Shown in pieces: positions 34,232 through 45,291 of a stretch of DNA of 64,000 bases. Source of the DNA: Tetracentron sinense (Eukaryota; Streptophyta; Magnoliopsida; Trochodendrales; Trochodendraceae); assembly GCA_015143295.1 (NCBI GenBank), contig CM026561.1, positions 35,778,875 to 35,842,874 of the forward strand. The letters are read 5' to 3'. The translations under genes and the position numbers were made by a program. Numbering within the stretch: the first letter of the stretch is position 1; every line of letters begins with the position of its first letter. The notes under the pieces were generated by a model. The model was not told the origin of the DNA, made no database searches, and worked only from the letters and a program-made list of their open reading frames with translations.

Positions 34232-35256
34232 CTACAAAACCCCATTACGAAAATCAACCTCAATTTAATTTTCAGACTTCCATTCCCCCCAAAAAAGAAG
34301 AAACCCATTTCCATAATTTCATCAGTTGCAGAAACAAAATCACCTTTTGAAAGAATAAATAAAAAGCAAGAGAGAGAGAAAGAGAGGGGAAATAAAGAAT
34401 CACAATGAAATATTACTACTATCTCTATCCATACAAAGATGCCATTATTGAAAACTCTATAACTAGTTTGTGCTATTCTGAGTAGTTCGATTAAAACCAG
34501 AGGGACAGCAAAAGGGATTTATTTCAAAAACAAATTAAGAGAACCAAACCTCCCTCATCTGGATATAATGAAGCATGATGGATGGCTGAGATTTCAAACA
34601 AGATTTCTAGGCGTTCTTCCTGACCCGTTTGGAAAGGAATTCATGGAAAGAAAATGGAACCCAAATCGACTTCAGAGAGCTATTTACGAATAGGACTTTG
34701 CTACTGAGACCGTAGAAGGGCCGAGACCACCGAGACCACGCATGTATGGACGGGATTTCAGGTGGGGCCCACGTTCACATGGTAGGCCCCACCTGCAATC
34801 CCGTGCATCCATGCACGGTCTTGGAGGTCTCGGCCCTTTTGCGGTCTCAATAGCATTTCCCTAACGAATAAGAACCGTTATGACGTTAAATAAATTCCGT
34901 AGTATCATTTATTATTTTCTGTAAAAATATATACAAAAACAGTAGAAAAAAATAATAATAACACAGTGGAAAAAAGACACCGAAACGAGAAACGTAACGG
35001 CAACAAAGAACACCCTGTTATTGAATCATATCGGCAACCCATCTCCCAAGACCAAATACAGTAAAATAACACAACATATTCGAAACGGAAAGACGTTATA
35101 TTCAAACGAAAACCGATAAATCCCGATAAGGAGAAAGATACGAAACGTTTCAGGCTAAATTTAACGAAACTTCAAACTAAAGCCCAGACCTGAATTCTCA
35201 GAGCTCCAGATGATTCAGAAGTTCAGACTCAGAGAGAGAGAGAGAGTTGTAATTAC
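34232..35256 (-). other. Probable 5'UTR intron of AGT1
   Basis: On the minus strand a donor CTAG|GTAATT (35257/35256) lies about 60 nt downstream of the predicted start site. Good acceptors (TTTTGTAG at 34232, CATTGTAG about 45 nt further on) lie just before the ATG. A leader intron of about 1 kb explains the distance between the promoter and the ATG. It contains a Mutator-like MITE (34693-34861). Inferred, not proven by sequence. Confidence 0.45.
34693..34861. mobile_element. Mutator-like foldback MITE, 169 bp
   Basis: Nearly the whole element is one inverted repeat with arms of about 80 bp (left arm runs CTACTGAGACCG, GGGCCGAGACC, ACGGGATT.CAGGTGGGGCC). Ends are GGACTTTGCTA and, inverted, GGGAAATGCTA. 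It is flanked by 9-bp near-identical duplications TTACGAATA / TAACGAATA (34684-34692, 34862-34870). A GGGAAAT end plus 9-bp duplication fits Mutator. Confidence 0.8.
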
Positions 35257-35339
35257 CTAGTGGAATCTGGCCAAAAGCTAGCAGCTGGTGCCTCCAAGTT
35301 AGGCGGATAGAATATGAGCGAAAGAGAAACGCCAAAGGG

Positions 35340-35412
35340 TATCGATATATAGGAGCAGAGGAGACCAGTAACGTTACGTGGATTCCACACAGCTGCCACG
35401 TGGCAGATAAGA
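35340..35412 (-). promoter_or_regulatory. AGT1 promoter: G-box, I-box, TATA
   Basis: A perfect 14-bp palindrome CTGCCACGTGGCAG (35393-35406) with a CACGTG G-box core runs directly into GATAAG (35406-35411, an I-box on the plus strand). About 45 bp downstream on the minus strand is CCTATATATCG (TATA, about 35343-35352). A G-box beside an I-box is the classic light-responsive unit of photosynthetic genes, fitting a photorespiratory enzyme. The start site would fall near 35310-35320. Confidence 0.65.
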
Positions 35413-35527
35413 GATGCACAACTGCGATTATCCTGCGGCTGAGAATGAAAGAGATGGAGATTTTTTAATTTTTTTTTTGAAGATATCATTTACCAACATT
35501 TATATGAATTAGTTGAGGGGTATTCTG

Positions 35528-35649
35528 AAAATGTACTCCTAAATATACTCCCAAATCCTAACCATTTATTTCAATTATTAAACAGTTAGGAATAGAGTTG
35601 ATGTGATATTAGAAAAGACAAAATATGCCTACTATCTATAGACCGACTC
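35528..35649. mobile_element. 'TACTCCCAAATATACTCCC' MITE, copy 3
   Basis: Subterminal blocks at the left and CTATAGACCGACTC at the right; shorter than copy 1. Lies about 120 bp upstream of the AGT1 G-box. Confidence 0.55.
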
Positions 35650-35699
35650 CATTAATATACAGGTTAGTGGTAAGCATTGGGGATTGAAGTTCTTGCTTA

Positions 35700-35985
35700 G
35701 TCATCACACGGGGGCACTGACAGAGCCACATGAGGCCTGGGGGGCTTTAGCCCCTGAAATTTTGATTTTTTTTTTTTTACTAGAGCAATAATAAGGGTGT
35801 AGCTTGAGAAAGGGGTGGAGCCGAAGGATGGGGAGCTCTAGCCCCCCCTAAATATTTGAGAAAAAGATTTTTTACAAAATGGACACAAACAGAGGTGATG
35901 TCTCAAAAAAAAATTTCGGAGGCTACGCCCCCAAACCCCATTGTTAGCCCCCTACAAGAGAATCCTGGCTCCACCCCTGCCCGGG
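35700..35985. mobile_element. MITE-like repeat with GGAGCCAGGATTC-type end
   Basis: Left end near CACTGACAGAGCCACATGAG, right end GAATCCTGGCTCCACCCCTG. The interior repeats GGGGTGGAGCC and AGCCCCCC words. The right arm matches 23921-24010 inverted. No coding sequence. Confidence 0.5.
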
Positions 35986-36676
35986 GAATGGATCCTAAGA
36001 CCTCTCTAATGAGAGAGGTCACACCCCATCATTGGCGCTGGAGGTAGGGTATGGCCAGAGTGTTTGAAGGCCAAGATTACTTGTACAACTATTAAATCCG
36101 TAGAAGACTAGTAATCTTGGTCTTTGAACACCCCTAACCACAGGGAAAGCCACAAGTAAAACCACAGACAATATGGTTCTGAAATAAAGGTATACATCGT
36201 ACTTATAATAATTAATATTTTACATTTGTCTAAGTAAGGAAATATTTTATTTCTACAGAAAATAGATTACTTAATAGTTTGTTTGGGGATGATGAGGCTG
36301 AGGATGAGAAGAAATGTGTGTGTGAGATAGGGATAATGAGATAAAAGGTTGTGAACCACACCCTCTATTTTAGGAACCAAAGCCTCACACGTAAGGTTGT
36401 TTTCTTTTGTTTTCATCTCATTTCCTTTTCAGGGAGTGATCTTTGGAGACAAATATTTGTTGAGTTAGTTTAATTAATAATAGTTAATGCCAATATTTAA
36501 GGAATATCGATCAATACAAGACCATTCCCTTGTTGGATTTAAATATTATGTGATATTTTAATGTCCATGTTTAAGATCTTGAACTTGGCAAGCTCTTTGA
36601 AGTTGCTCGAGAACTAACCCTATTGGTTTGAGTTCTTTTTTGGGTATCTCAAATATGGTTAGGCTGCAACCCAACC
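35986..36676. other. Intergenic, nothing recognised
   Basis: AT-rich DNA between the MITE-like repeat and the Gypsy insertion; no gene or element ends found. Confidence 0.5.
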
Positions 36677-36681
36677 CGATT

Positions 36682-38796
36682 TGTAACGATCCCGAATTCC
36701 ACCTTGACCAAAATGGGAACTTGGGCCGTCACATTTCTTAAACCTGCTTAAATCTCATATCATACAAGGCATGCTAAACATGAGTCTCCAAAAATGACAG
36801 TAATAAAATTCTTTATTTAGACAAACCATCCTGCACAAGTTTATGGTCAACATATACATAACCCACCATAAATATAATAGTTTAATACTCAACAATAAAG
36901 TAGTCAACTAAGCAACATCATCTAAAATGTAATCTGCCTGATATAATAAATCCTCACAACTCAAAAGTAAAGGCCTAGTAATAAGGCCACCTGTTCAAAT
37001 CTCACTCTCCCTCAACAAAGCACTCACCTTCCTCCTCTACCCAAGGCTCAACAACTAACTCGGGATCCACACTTGTCAAGACAACAATCTGGCTGAGTAC
37101 AAAAACACTCGGTGTATATAAAATCCAACTAACATCATAGTATCCCTGAACTTAGTTAGTGTCATAACCAATAACATAATCAGAGTGCAGAAGAACGAGT
37201 GTGCGTATACATCATATCATCACATTGACTCATGTACTTGTAAGAAGCTTAGACTTAGGATACAACGTGCTTACGAGATGTTTATGCTTTTGAGACCATG
37301 TGCTTATGAGATGATTTTATGAGTCTTTGAGGAGCTTAACAATAATCATGCAATCCCTCATTGGGCTTATTCAGATCCTTCATTGGGCTTATACAGATCC
37401 CTCATCGGGTGTATTTAGTCCTACCAGACGTATGCAATGCTTATACTTATGAGTCTTTGAGCAGCGTAACAATATTCATGCACTCCCTTATCAGGCTTAT
37501 TCAAATCCCTCATCGGGCTTATGCAGTCCTATCAGGCATATGCAATGATTATGCTTATGATTCATGTGTGTGACTTATGAGAATCTTATTTTAACACACA
37601 TGTGAGTTTGTGCATAAATGTCGTAATTAACATTTGAATCGGTCATCCCTTAGATTTCAATCATCTGCCAAGAAACTCCGCTAGGTTACATCTCAGTGGT
37701 TAGCAAATTCTCAACATGAAAAACCTTCCTCTAAGTTTTGACCTTCCCAAATATCGATTACCATACAACATAATTAGGACATAATTTAACAAAACAATCA
37801 TGTATATCACTTTATCATAATTCATATAATTTTTCATAATAATTCCACAATTATCAATCTCTAAAATACTCCTCCTCCATCATATAAGCCCAACCTCCAT
37901 TTGCACACAATCCACAAATCACATACAACCATGAATCCACCCATATATATATTCTCATTCTCCATTTATTCCATTCATAATATTAAACATCACACTATAT
38001 TTCATAAATTCCTTATTTCATACTCACAAACCCATCCCTATATAAAATAAAGCATAATCCATATTTCATAGTCTATAATCTTACTATAAACATGATAATA
38101 CTCTATTATTTCTAGCTTAATCAATCTTAATAAATTCATAATAGAGTAGAGTTGGATAGTATATCGACGTTAGGAATAGTTCCATTCGATCCAAAACGCT
38201 CCTAAAAAGACTTGATGTTGATTCACAAGTTTTTCTCGCAATCTCCAAATAACTTCTTCATTCACAAGCAAGTCAACACTTAGAAATCCCAGGTTTCCTC
38301 TCTATTTTGTCAAATTAGGGTTTGAGAGACTTAGAGATCTCAAACCCCTAAAATGGAAGGCTATTTATAGACTTAGGGTTATGAAAAACCCAAACTGCCC
38401 TTTAAAATATCGGAAAATGGGTTTTAAAACTCAATTCATTAATGGTCGGTCGACTGACTGACTTAAGGGGATACTGTTCCCCTGTTTTTCACAAAATCCC
38501 ATACAGTCGGTCGACCGAGGTGATGGGGTGGTCGACCGGCTTGCTTATAGAGGCCACTGTTTCCTCTTTTTATACAGTCGGTCGACCAACTAGGTTGGGC
38601 GGTCGACTTACTGTGCTATATTTCCATTTTTTTTCTTCCTTTTCTTTTCATTTTCTTCCATTCTTATCTTGGTTAGTATTTTACTAGATTAATATTAAAT
38701 AATTTATATTTAACACCCTAAAACATCAAAATTCAATTTGACTAAAACACTCTAGGTGAGCGGGATAATTACACAGAAAGAATCAGGGTCTCTACA
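36682..38796 (-). repeat. Gypsy 3' LTR
   Basis: 2115 bp, TGTAACGATC..CTCTACA on the plus strand, with the CGATT duplication at its outer edge. It contains a cluster of GGTCGAC words (38443-38620). Confidence 0.92.
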
Positions 38797-38805
38797 TCCT
38801 CCTTT
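38797..38805 (-). other. Gypsy polypurine tract
   Basis: AAAGGAGGA on the minus strand directly before the 3' LTR. Confidence 0.75.
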
Positions 38806-38950
38806 ATGAGAATTTTGTCCTCGAAATATACGCACCTTAGTTAAATAGATGAGGGTACTTTGCTCGGACTTCATCCTCACGCTCCCAAGTGGCTTCTTTG
38901 GGAGAATGATGCTCCCATTATAATAGCACTAGGGGAATGACCTTTGTGCC

Positions 38951-40637
38951 TGTAAAGTCCATGTTTTTTGTGTTGGTATATTCCGGTGTCAAAACAAGTG
39001 AGTCTAGGCATCTAGGTGTGTGTCTTGTGTCTTTGCCGTCAAGCATCCGCAAACAAGTGAAGTTGAAGATTGTTAAAGACTCAGTTGATCATTTCTTGCA
39101 TAGGATGGTAAGTGACCTAGATACCATGTGACCATAGGTGAGAATTGACTTAGAATAATTCTAATATGATGCCTTAGGTGGTAAGTGTCCTAGACTAATC
39201 ATACGGACCCTAAGTGATGAGATAAGTAGTGCAAAACATGTTAAGAATTCTTAAATTTTTCAAAAAACCAAGGTTGCTTGAAAGTAGCATATCTCCAAAA
39301 CCGTAGTTCAGATTTAACTCTATAATATATCAAATCGATCACGTTGAAAAGAGCTACAACTTTTGTGTAGGGTATGAGAGCCAAAAATGGAGTTTTAAAA
39401 TCAGATCTGCACCTCAAGGTCAACCTTGACCATTGAGGGTCGACCTTGAGAACAAAAGTTTTTGAAAACTAAGGTTACTTGTAGGAGGCATATCTCACAA
39501 ACAGTTGTTCAGATTTTGCTCCATAATATATCAAAATGACCGCGTCAAAAAGAGCTACAACTGTTATGAAGGAAGCCAGAGCTGATTTTGTAATTTAATA
39601 CCTCGGCCGACCAAAACCAGTCAGGGTCGACCTTGATATGGACCATTTTTGTATGCTGAAATTTTCTAGCAAGGGAAAAAAGCAAGGGTCGACCCTGGAA
39701 GATACTTGGGTCGACCCAAGTGCACATTTGGGTCGACCCAAGTATCCCCCAGGGTTAACCCTGATATGGGAAATCATTCCTATACGATTTTTTCCTTCAT
39801 CTTTGGTTTTTAAACCACTTTAGCAACTTCCAAAGCTTGGTTTTGATTCTCTATAAAGTTAGAACCCTTCTACTTCGTGGAGAACAACTTAGGGAGGGTG
39901 TGGAGAGTATTTTTAAGTTTCTTCAGAGGTCATAAAACCTATGGAATCTATTTTTCTCAACCCCTTTTGTTAGTGCATTAAACCTAGAGTTTGCAAGTCC
40001 AAAGTTCCAATTTTGCTTGTTTGGACTTGTCATTTGAAGGAGTCCATCTAGGTGTTGATTCTTATCAAACCATCAACCCGTTCTGAATAGAAAAGGTTGA
40101 CCAGAGTGTTCTGGAGACTTTGCAAAGGAGATCGATCCGAGATGGATCATAAATGTGTGAATTGGTCGGTGGAATCCGAAGCCGTCATTGACGGAGATCG
40201 ATCGGAAGATCGTGGATTATTTTCGAGACACAAAGAGAAGCATGAGCGGCTGCGGTTGATCACGGGACTTGTGAGTACGTGATGACTTTTCGAAGCGTGG
40301 AGGACTAAGAACTGAAAGATCAAAGTTTCGAGTCTGAAGGAGTCAAGTTCGAATCTTGTAAGTTCTTGTTTACTTTATCTTAGTGGATTCTCATGGCTAG
40401 ACTAGGTCCTGTAGTTTTTCCCTGAAGGGTTTCCACGTAAAAATCATTGTGTTATGGTTTGCTTGTTTCTCTTTTATTCCGCACTTTAAAGTTTATCATC
40501 CCTTAAGCTAATAACTTAATTGTTAAAATCATCAAAATGGTAGATAGACTTTTAGGGAAACCGAACCATCCCCTTGAACTTGTGAGATTCACAACTCAAA
40601 CATAGATTTGGGAGTCACTGAATTAATTTTTTTTTCA
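38951..40637 (+). repeat. Copia 5' LTR
   Basis: Begins TGTAAAGTCCATG and ends TTTTTTTCA. It includes five GGTCGACC palindromes at about 39436-39740, three of them in the arrangement GGGTCGACCCTGG / TTGGGTCGACCCAAG / TTGGGTCGACCCAAG. Confidence 0.9.
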
Positions 40638-40639
40638 AT

Positions 40640-40650
40640 TGTATCAGAGC
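40640..40650 (+). other. Copia primer-binding site
   Basis: TGTATCAGAGC, two bases after the LTR, is one base from the initiator-Met-tRNA primer word TGGTATCAGAGC. Confidence 0.75.
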
Positions 40651-40697
40651 GGGTTCACTAACTTTTTAGTGTGATCTTGTCTCATTTTTTCGGTGAA

Positions 40698-41500
40698 TAT
40701 GAATCCCCAAAGAAAGGGAGGATCCACCTCTTGTCCCCTATTTTTCAATGGGTGTAATATTTATGATTGGAAATCTCGAATGAGAGTATTTCACCTATCT
40801 CTAGACAAGAGTTTATGGATCTCTACAGAAAAGGGTTGGATCTTCCCCAACAAATTTTTAGAAAAACAGACCATCCCAAAATCTTCTACTAATTGTAACT
40901 TGTAAAAGAAGCTTGTGCTATTCTTAAAGTTTCCCAGATGAAGACTACAAATTTTATGGCTTCTATTGCCTCTGTCACTGGGATTGAAGAGTCCTCATCT
41001 ATTGTGAGTATGAGTGACAAGAGTGAGGATGACAGTGAGAGTCAAAGTGACTCAGATTCTGAGGGAGACCTTGAGGCAGTCTATGATGAACTATTTCAGG
41101 AATGCCTAAAACTGAAAAAGGTTCAATTTTTCATGTCCAAAAAGATCAAATCTATTGAAATGGAAAAAGATGCCTTAGACCAAGTGGCTTTAGGGTTGAG
41201 AGCTCTTGTGTCACAGCTTGAGGAAGAGAAGGATTCCCTCCTTGCCATGACTCAGCTTCTTGAATCTGATTTGCATGTTTGTCGTGATGAAAAGACAAAT
41301 CTTGAAATCAAGTTGGCTGATCTTAAGCAAAATTAGAAGTGTGGAGATAAGAAGGAAACTCTATCCACCTCGAACACTGAGCCTGGTGCTAACAGGTGCT
41401 CTCCTGCTAAATGGAAAGACCCTTCTACTCAGAAATTCATTCCTATATGTCATAAATGTGGAGTGAATGGTCATACTAAGCCTCGATGTCCTAAACTTTG
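40698..41500 (+). pseudogene. Copia gag remnant
   Basis: Segments read as an N-terminal gag region (NPQRKGGSTSCPLFFNG at 40698 on, with DWKSRMRVFHLSLDKSLW) and an acidic and coiled-coil stretch at 40938-41333. The Copia-type zinc knuckle CHKCGVNGHTKPRC follows at 41448-41489. The coding region is broken in a few places. A further open stretch at 41505-41816 is of unknown nature. Confidence 0.7.
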
Positions 41501-41819
41501 AAGAATGCCCAATCATGGTTTTGAGAACCACAACAATTTTAATGAGAATCTTCAACAGAGAGTTGAGGTCCTAATGGAGAAGTCTAGGAGTTTGTGTGAA
41601 GATGTGATGAAAATTGCTCACAACTCTAGACAGTGGCATGGTCATGACACTCCTCATGCTAGATATAGAGGAGGTAACGGGGAGAACCATAATGCCCGCC
41701 TTAATTATAGGACTCAATCCTGGAAAAAGAGAAACATGAGGAAGAGGCAAAAGGTCATACCTTTCTCAACTGAAACGGTTAGAGACCAAAGGGTCAATCA
41801 AACTTCTAAAACTGTTTAG

Positions 41820-43625
41820 GTGAAAAAGATGACTTGAAGGGCTTCACTTAGCCCGTGCCTGTCTTAGCCTAGGGTGTGCTATTAGTGTTCTATCTTGTCC
41901 TAGTGTTATGTTATTTGTGTATACTAGTATTTTTTTCTTTTTACTAGTGTTTATTTGCTTTGGTATATTTTTCTGTTTTCTTTATTTTGAAAAATCCAAA
42001 AACATTGAAAAACCATAAAATCCAAAATGATTTTTGTCATGTTACCCTTGTTTGACTTGCATGATCTGCATTCCTTGTGTGATCTTTATTTCTATACTTG
42101 TCCAGGGTTGAACATGAGTTTGTTGCTGATTGATGATATATCTCCTGCATAGTCTCTTGGTTAGGCTGAAAATTAGACCGGTGTTACCTTGAACAGTTAG
42201 AGACTTATTCATGTGTGTATGCTTCACAAATTTCACATGCACTCTGACTGATTCTGTTGAGAGGTCTATTTTCCAATCTGTAGGTGTTTGACTTATCTCA
42301 ATAGTGTGACCTTGGATGACCAATCTAGAATGACCATTTTGTTAATCATCCCCATTTTGTGTATCCTCCATGAGCTGAAATTGTTGCAATAAAAAGGGCT
42401 ACCTATTGAGATAGTGTGAAAGTCATTATTGGATGCAAACAGTATGAAATGGCTACCTAGGTGGACAGTAGGTATCTATCTGGGTCACTAGAGTGAAAGC
42501 CCCTGCTGCCAATAGCCAGGACTACCTACCTGGATAGTGTGAAAGTCATCATTGCATGAAAAGATATGTTCAGATAAAGAACATCAATAGAAATCTTACA
42601 ATGTTTGAAGCTATTTGACCAAAAATAAAAGAAGAATATTGGGTCAAATAAAATGGAACAAGGAGCACTAAAATGTAAAAATCAGCATATCTGGATCTAA
42701 CTAGGTTTGACTTCTATGATGTATATCTCTGGGAATCCCCTTAGTGGTTAATGTCATATCCTTGGAAAGGAAAAGAAACCTTGATCTAGTATCTTGTCAA
42801 ACCACCACTGCACACAATGCTTCACTTTTGAACTGTTCACTAAATGTGACTAAGTGAATTGTCTATGCTTTAGCATTCCGTGAGATTTAGTGAGATGTGT
42901 ATCCTCAGTCGGACTAACTAATCATGTTCTTCATTGGATTTGTAATTTTCAAATTACTATTGCTTGGAATGCTTTCGATATATGTTTGTGTGGTACATGA
43001 TATTTTTTTTAATTTTGTGTTTCCTTAGTAGTTGGCATGTGCCTTTCTAGCATAAGTGCCCTATTTTTGGTGGTATCCTTGATCTTAGGAGGAGAAGATC
43101 AAGTTGAATTGTTGAGGGGGAGTTCTGTGCTTGAGTAGTTGAGGGAGAGTTTATGCTTTATATTGTATCTTGTTCCCCGCTTTTTAGTCCCCTCATTGTC
43201 TGCATTTGATTGGTTGTACTGTGGTTGCCTTAATATTTCACCTTTGCTAAATTGGTATATTTTTTTTGAATATTGGCTTCCTGCATGCCTTTGGCAATTA
43301 TGCCAAAAAGGGGGAGAATGTTAGGGTAGTATTTCTCTAGTTCAGTACATTCCTTGCTTTACCTCTGGTTACTTATTTTCATATTCCACACATGCTTCAC
43401 TGGGTGTTTTGTTGATGAGCATGAACAGGTGCAGGGTTGCAGCAGACTGATTTTACTTGACAAGAGCTTAAGTGTCTTAATTTAAGATCATTTGTCAATT
43501 GATATCATGTAAGAGTGTTGGAGTCATGTAATGTCCTAATTTACTGTTTTGATATGTTTGGGTGAGTTTGTGTCAAGTCATGTACTTCAGTTTGGTTTTG
43601 TCATGGAATTGCCAAAGGGGGAGAT
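41820..43625 (+). other. Non-coding spacer of the Copia element
   Basis: No pol domains in any frame. Two purine tracts are present: GCCAAAAAGGGGGAGAATG (43302-43320) and GCCAAAGGGGGAGATTG (43611-43627), the second adjoining the 3' LTR. Degenerate direct repeats with GGCTACCTA and AGTGTGAAAGTCAT occur at 42400-42550. Confidence 0.6.
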
Positions 43626-45291
43626 TGTAAAGTCCATGCTTTTTGTGTTGGCATATTCTGGTATCAAAACAAGTGAGTCTAGGCATCTAGGTATGTGTTT
43701 GCTGTCAAGCATCCGCAAACAAGTGAAGTTGAAGACTCAGTTGATCATTTCCTGCATAGGATGGTAAGTGACCTAGATACCATGTGACCATAGGTGAGAA
43801 TTGACTTAGAATGATCCTAATATGATGCCTTAGGTGGTAAGTGTCCTAGACTAATCATACAGACCCTAGGTGATGAGATAAGTAGTGCAAAACATGTTAA
43901 AAATTCTTAAATTTTTCAAAAAACCAAGGTTGCTTGAAAGTAGCATATCTCCCAAACCGTAGCTCAGATTTCACTCTATAATATATCAAATAGATCATGT
44001 CAAAAAGAGATACAACTTTCATGAAGGGTGCGAGAGCCAAAAATGGATTTTTAAAATCAGGTCTACACCTCAAGGTCGACCCTGACCATTGAGGGTCGAC
44101 CCTGAGTATAAAAGTTTTTGAAAACCAAGGTTGCTTGCGAGAGACATATCTCACAAACCGTAGCTCAGATTTTACTTTATAATATATCAAAACGACCATG
44201 TCAAAAAGAGCTACAACTTTTATGAAGGATGCAAGAGCTGATTTTGTGATTTAATATCTTGGTCAACCGAAACCAGTCAGGGTCGGCCCTGATAAGGACC
44301 ATTTTTGTGTGCTGAAAATTTCCAGCAAGTGAAAAAAGCCAGGGTCGACCCTGGAAGATACTTGGGTCGACCCAAGTGCACATTTGGGTCGACCCAAGTA
44401 TCCCCCAGGTTCGACCCTGATATGGGAAATCATTTCTATATGATTTTTTCCTTCCTCTTTGGTTTTTAAACCACTTCAGCAACTTACAAGCTTGGTTTTG
44501 ATTCTTTATAAAGTTAGAACCCTTCTACTTCTTGGAGAACAACTTAGGGAGGGTGTGGAGAGTATTTTTAAGTTTCTCCAGAGGTCATAAAACCTATGGA
44601 ATCTATTTTTCTCAACCCCTTTTGTTAGTGTATTAAACCTAGAGTTTGCAAGCCCAAAGTTCCAATTTTGCTTGTTTGGACTTGTCCTTTGAAGGAGTCC
44701 ATCTAGGTATTGATTCTTATCAAACCAACAACCCGTTCTGAATAGAACAACTTGACCGGAGTGTTTCAGAGCCTTTATGAAGGAGATCAATCCGAGACGG
44801 ATCATGGATGTGTGCATTGGTCGGTGGAATCCAAAGCCGTCATTCATGGAGATCGATCGGAAGATCATGGATTGTTTTCGAGACACAAAGAGAAGTACAA
44901 GCGGCTACGGTTAATCACGGGACTTCTGAGTACGTGATGACTTTTCGAGGCGTGGAGAACTAAGAACTAAAGGATTGAAGTGTCGAGTCTAAAAGAGTCA
45001 AGTTCGAGTCTTGTAAGTTCTTGTTTACTTTGTCTTAGTGGATTCTCATGGTTGGACTAGGTCCCGTGGTTTTTCCCAGAAGGGTTTTCACGTAAAAATC
45101 TTTGTGTTATGGTTTGCTTGTTTCTCTTCTATTCCACACTTTAAAGTTTATCATCCCTTAAGCTAATAACTTAATTGTTAAAATTATCAAAATGGTAGAT
45201 AGACTTTTAGGGAAACCGAACCATCCCTTTGAACTTGTGAGATTCTCAACTCAAACATAGATTTGGGATTCACCGAATTAATTTTTTTTTA
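43626..45291 (+). repeat. Copia 3' LTR
   Basis: Second LTR, TGTAAAGTCCATG at the start, followed by GTACG and then the continuation of the Gypsy integrase region (minus strand QVLRT). Carries the same GGTCGACC cluster at about 44075-44400. Confidence 0.9.

Larger units (their letters stand above)
38951..45291 (+). mobile_element. gag-only Ty1/Copia element (TR-GAG-like), broken, nested in the Gypsy
   Basis: A 6.34-kb element with two direct LTRs (1687 and 1666 bp), plus orientation, inserted in the chromodomain region of the Gypsy element. Flanks GTGCC and GTACG are each one base from the GTGCG expected of the undisturbed host frame, so they look like a decayed 5-bp duplication. The interior of about 3 kb has a primer site, gag remnants with a CX2CX4HX4C knuckle and a purine tract. 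I see no protease, integrase, reverse transcriptase or RNase H. This matches the terminal-repeat-with-GAG class known in plants. It has a handful of breaks. The LTRs differ by about 5-6 percent by eye, younger than its host element as nesting requires. Confidence 0.85.
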
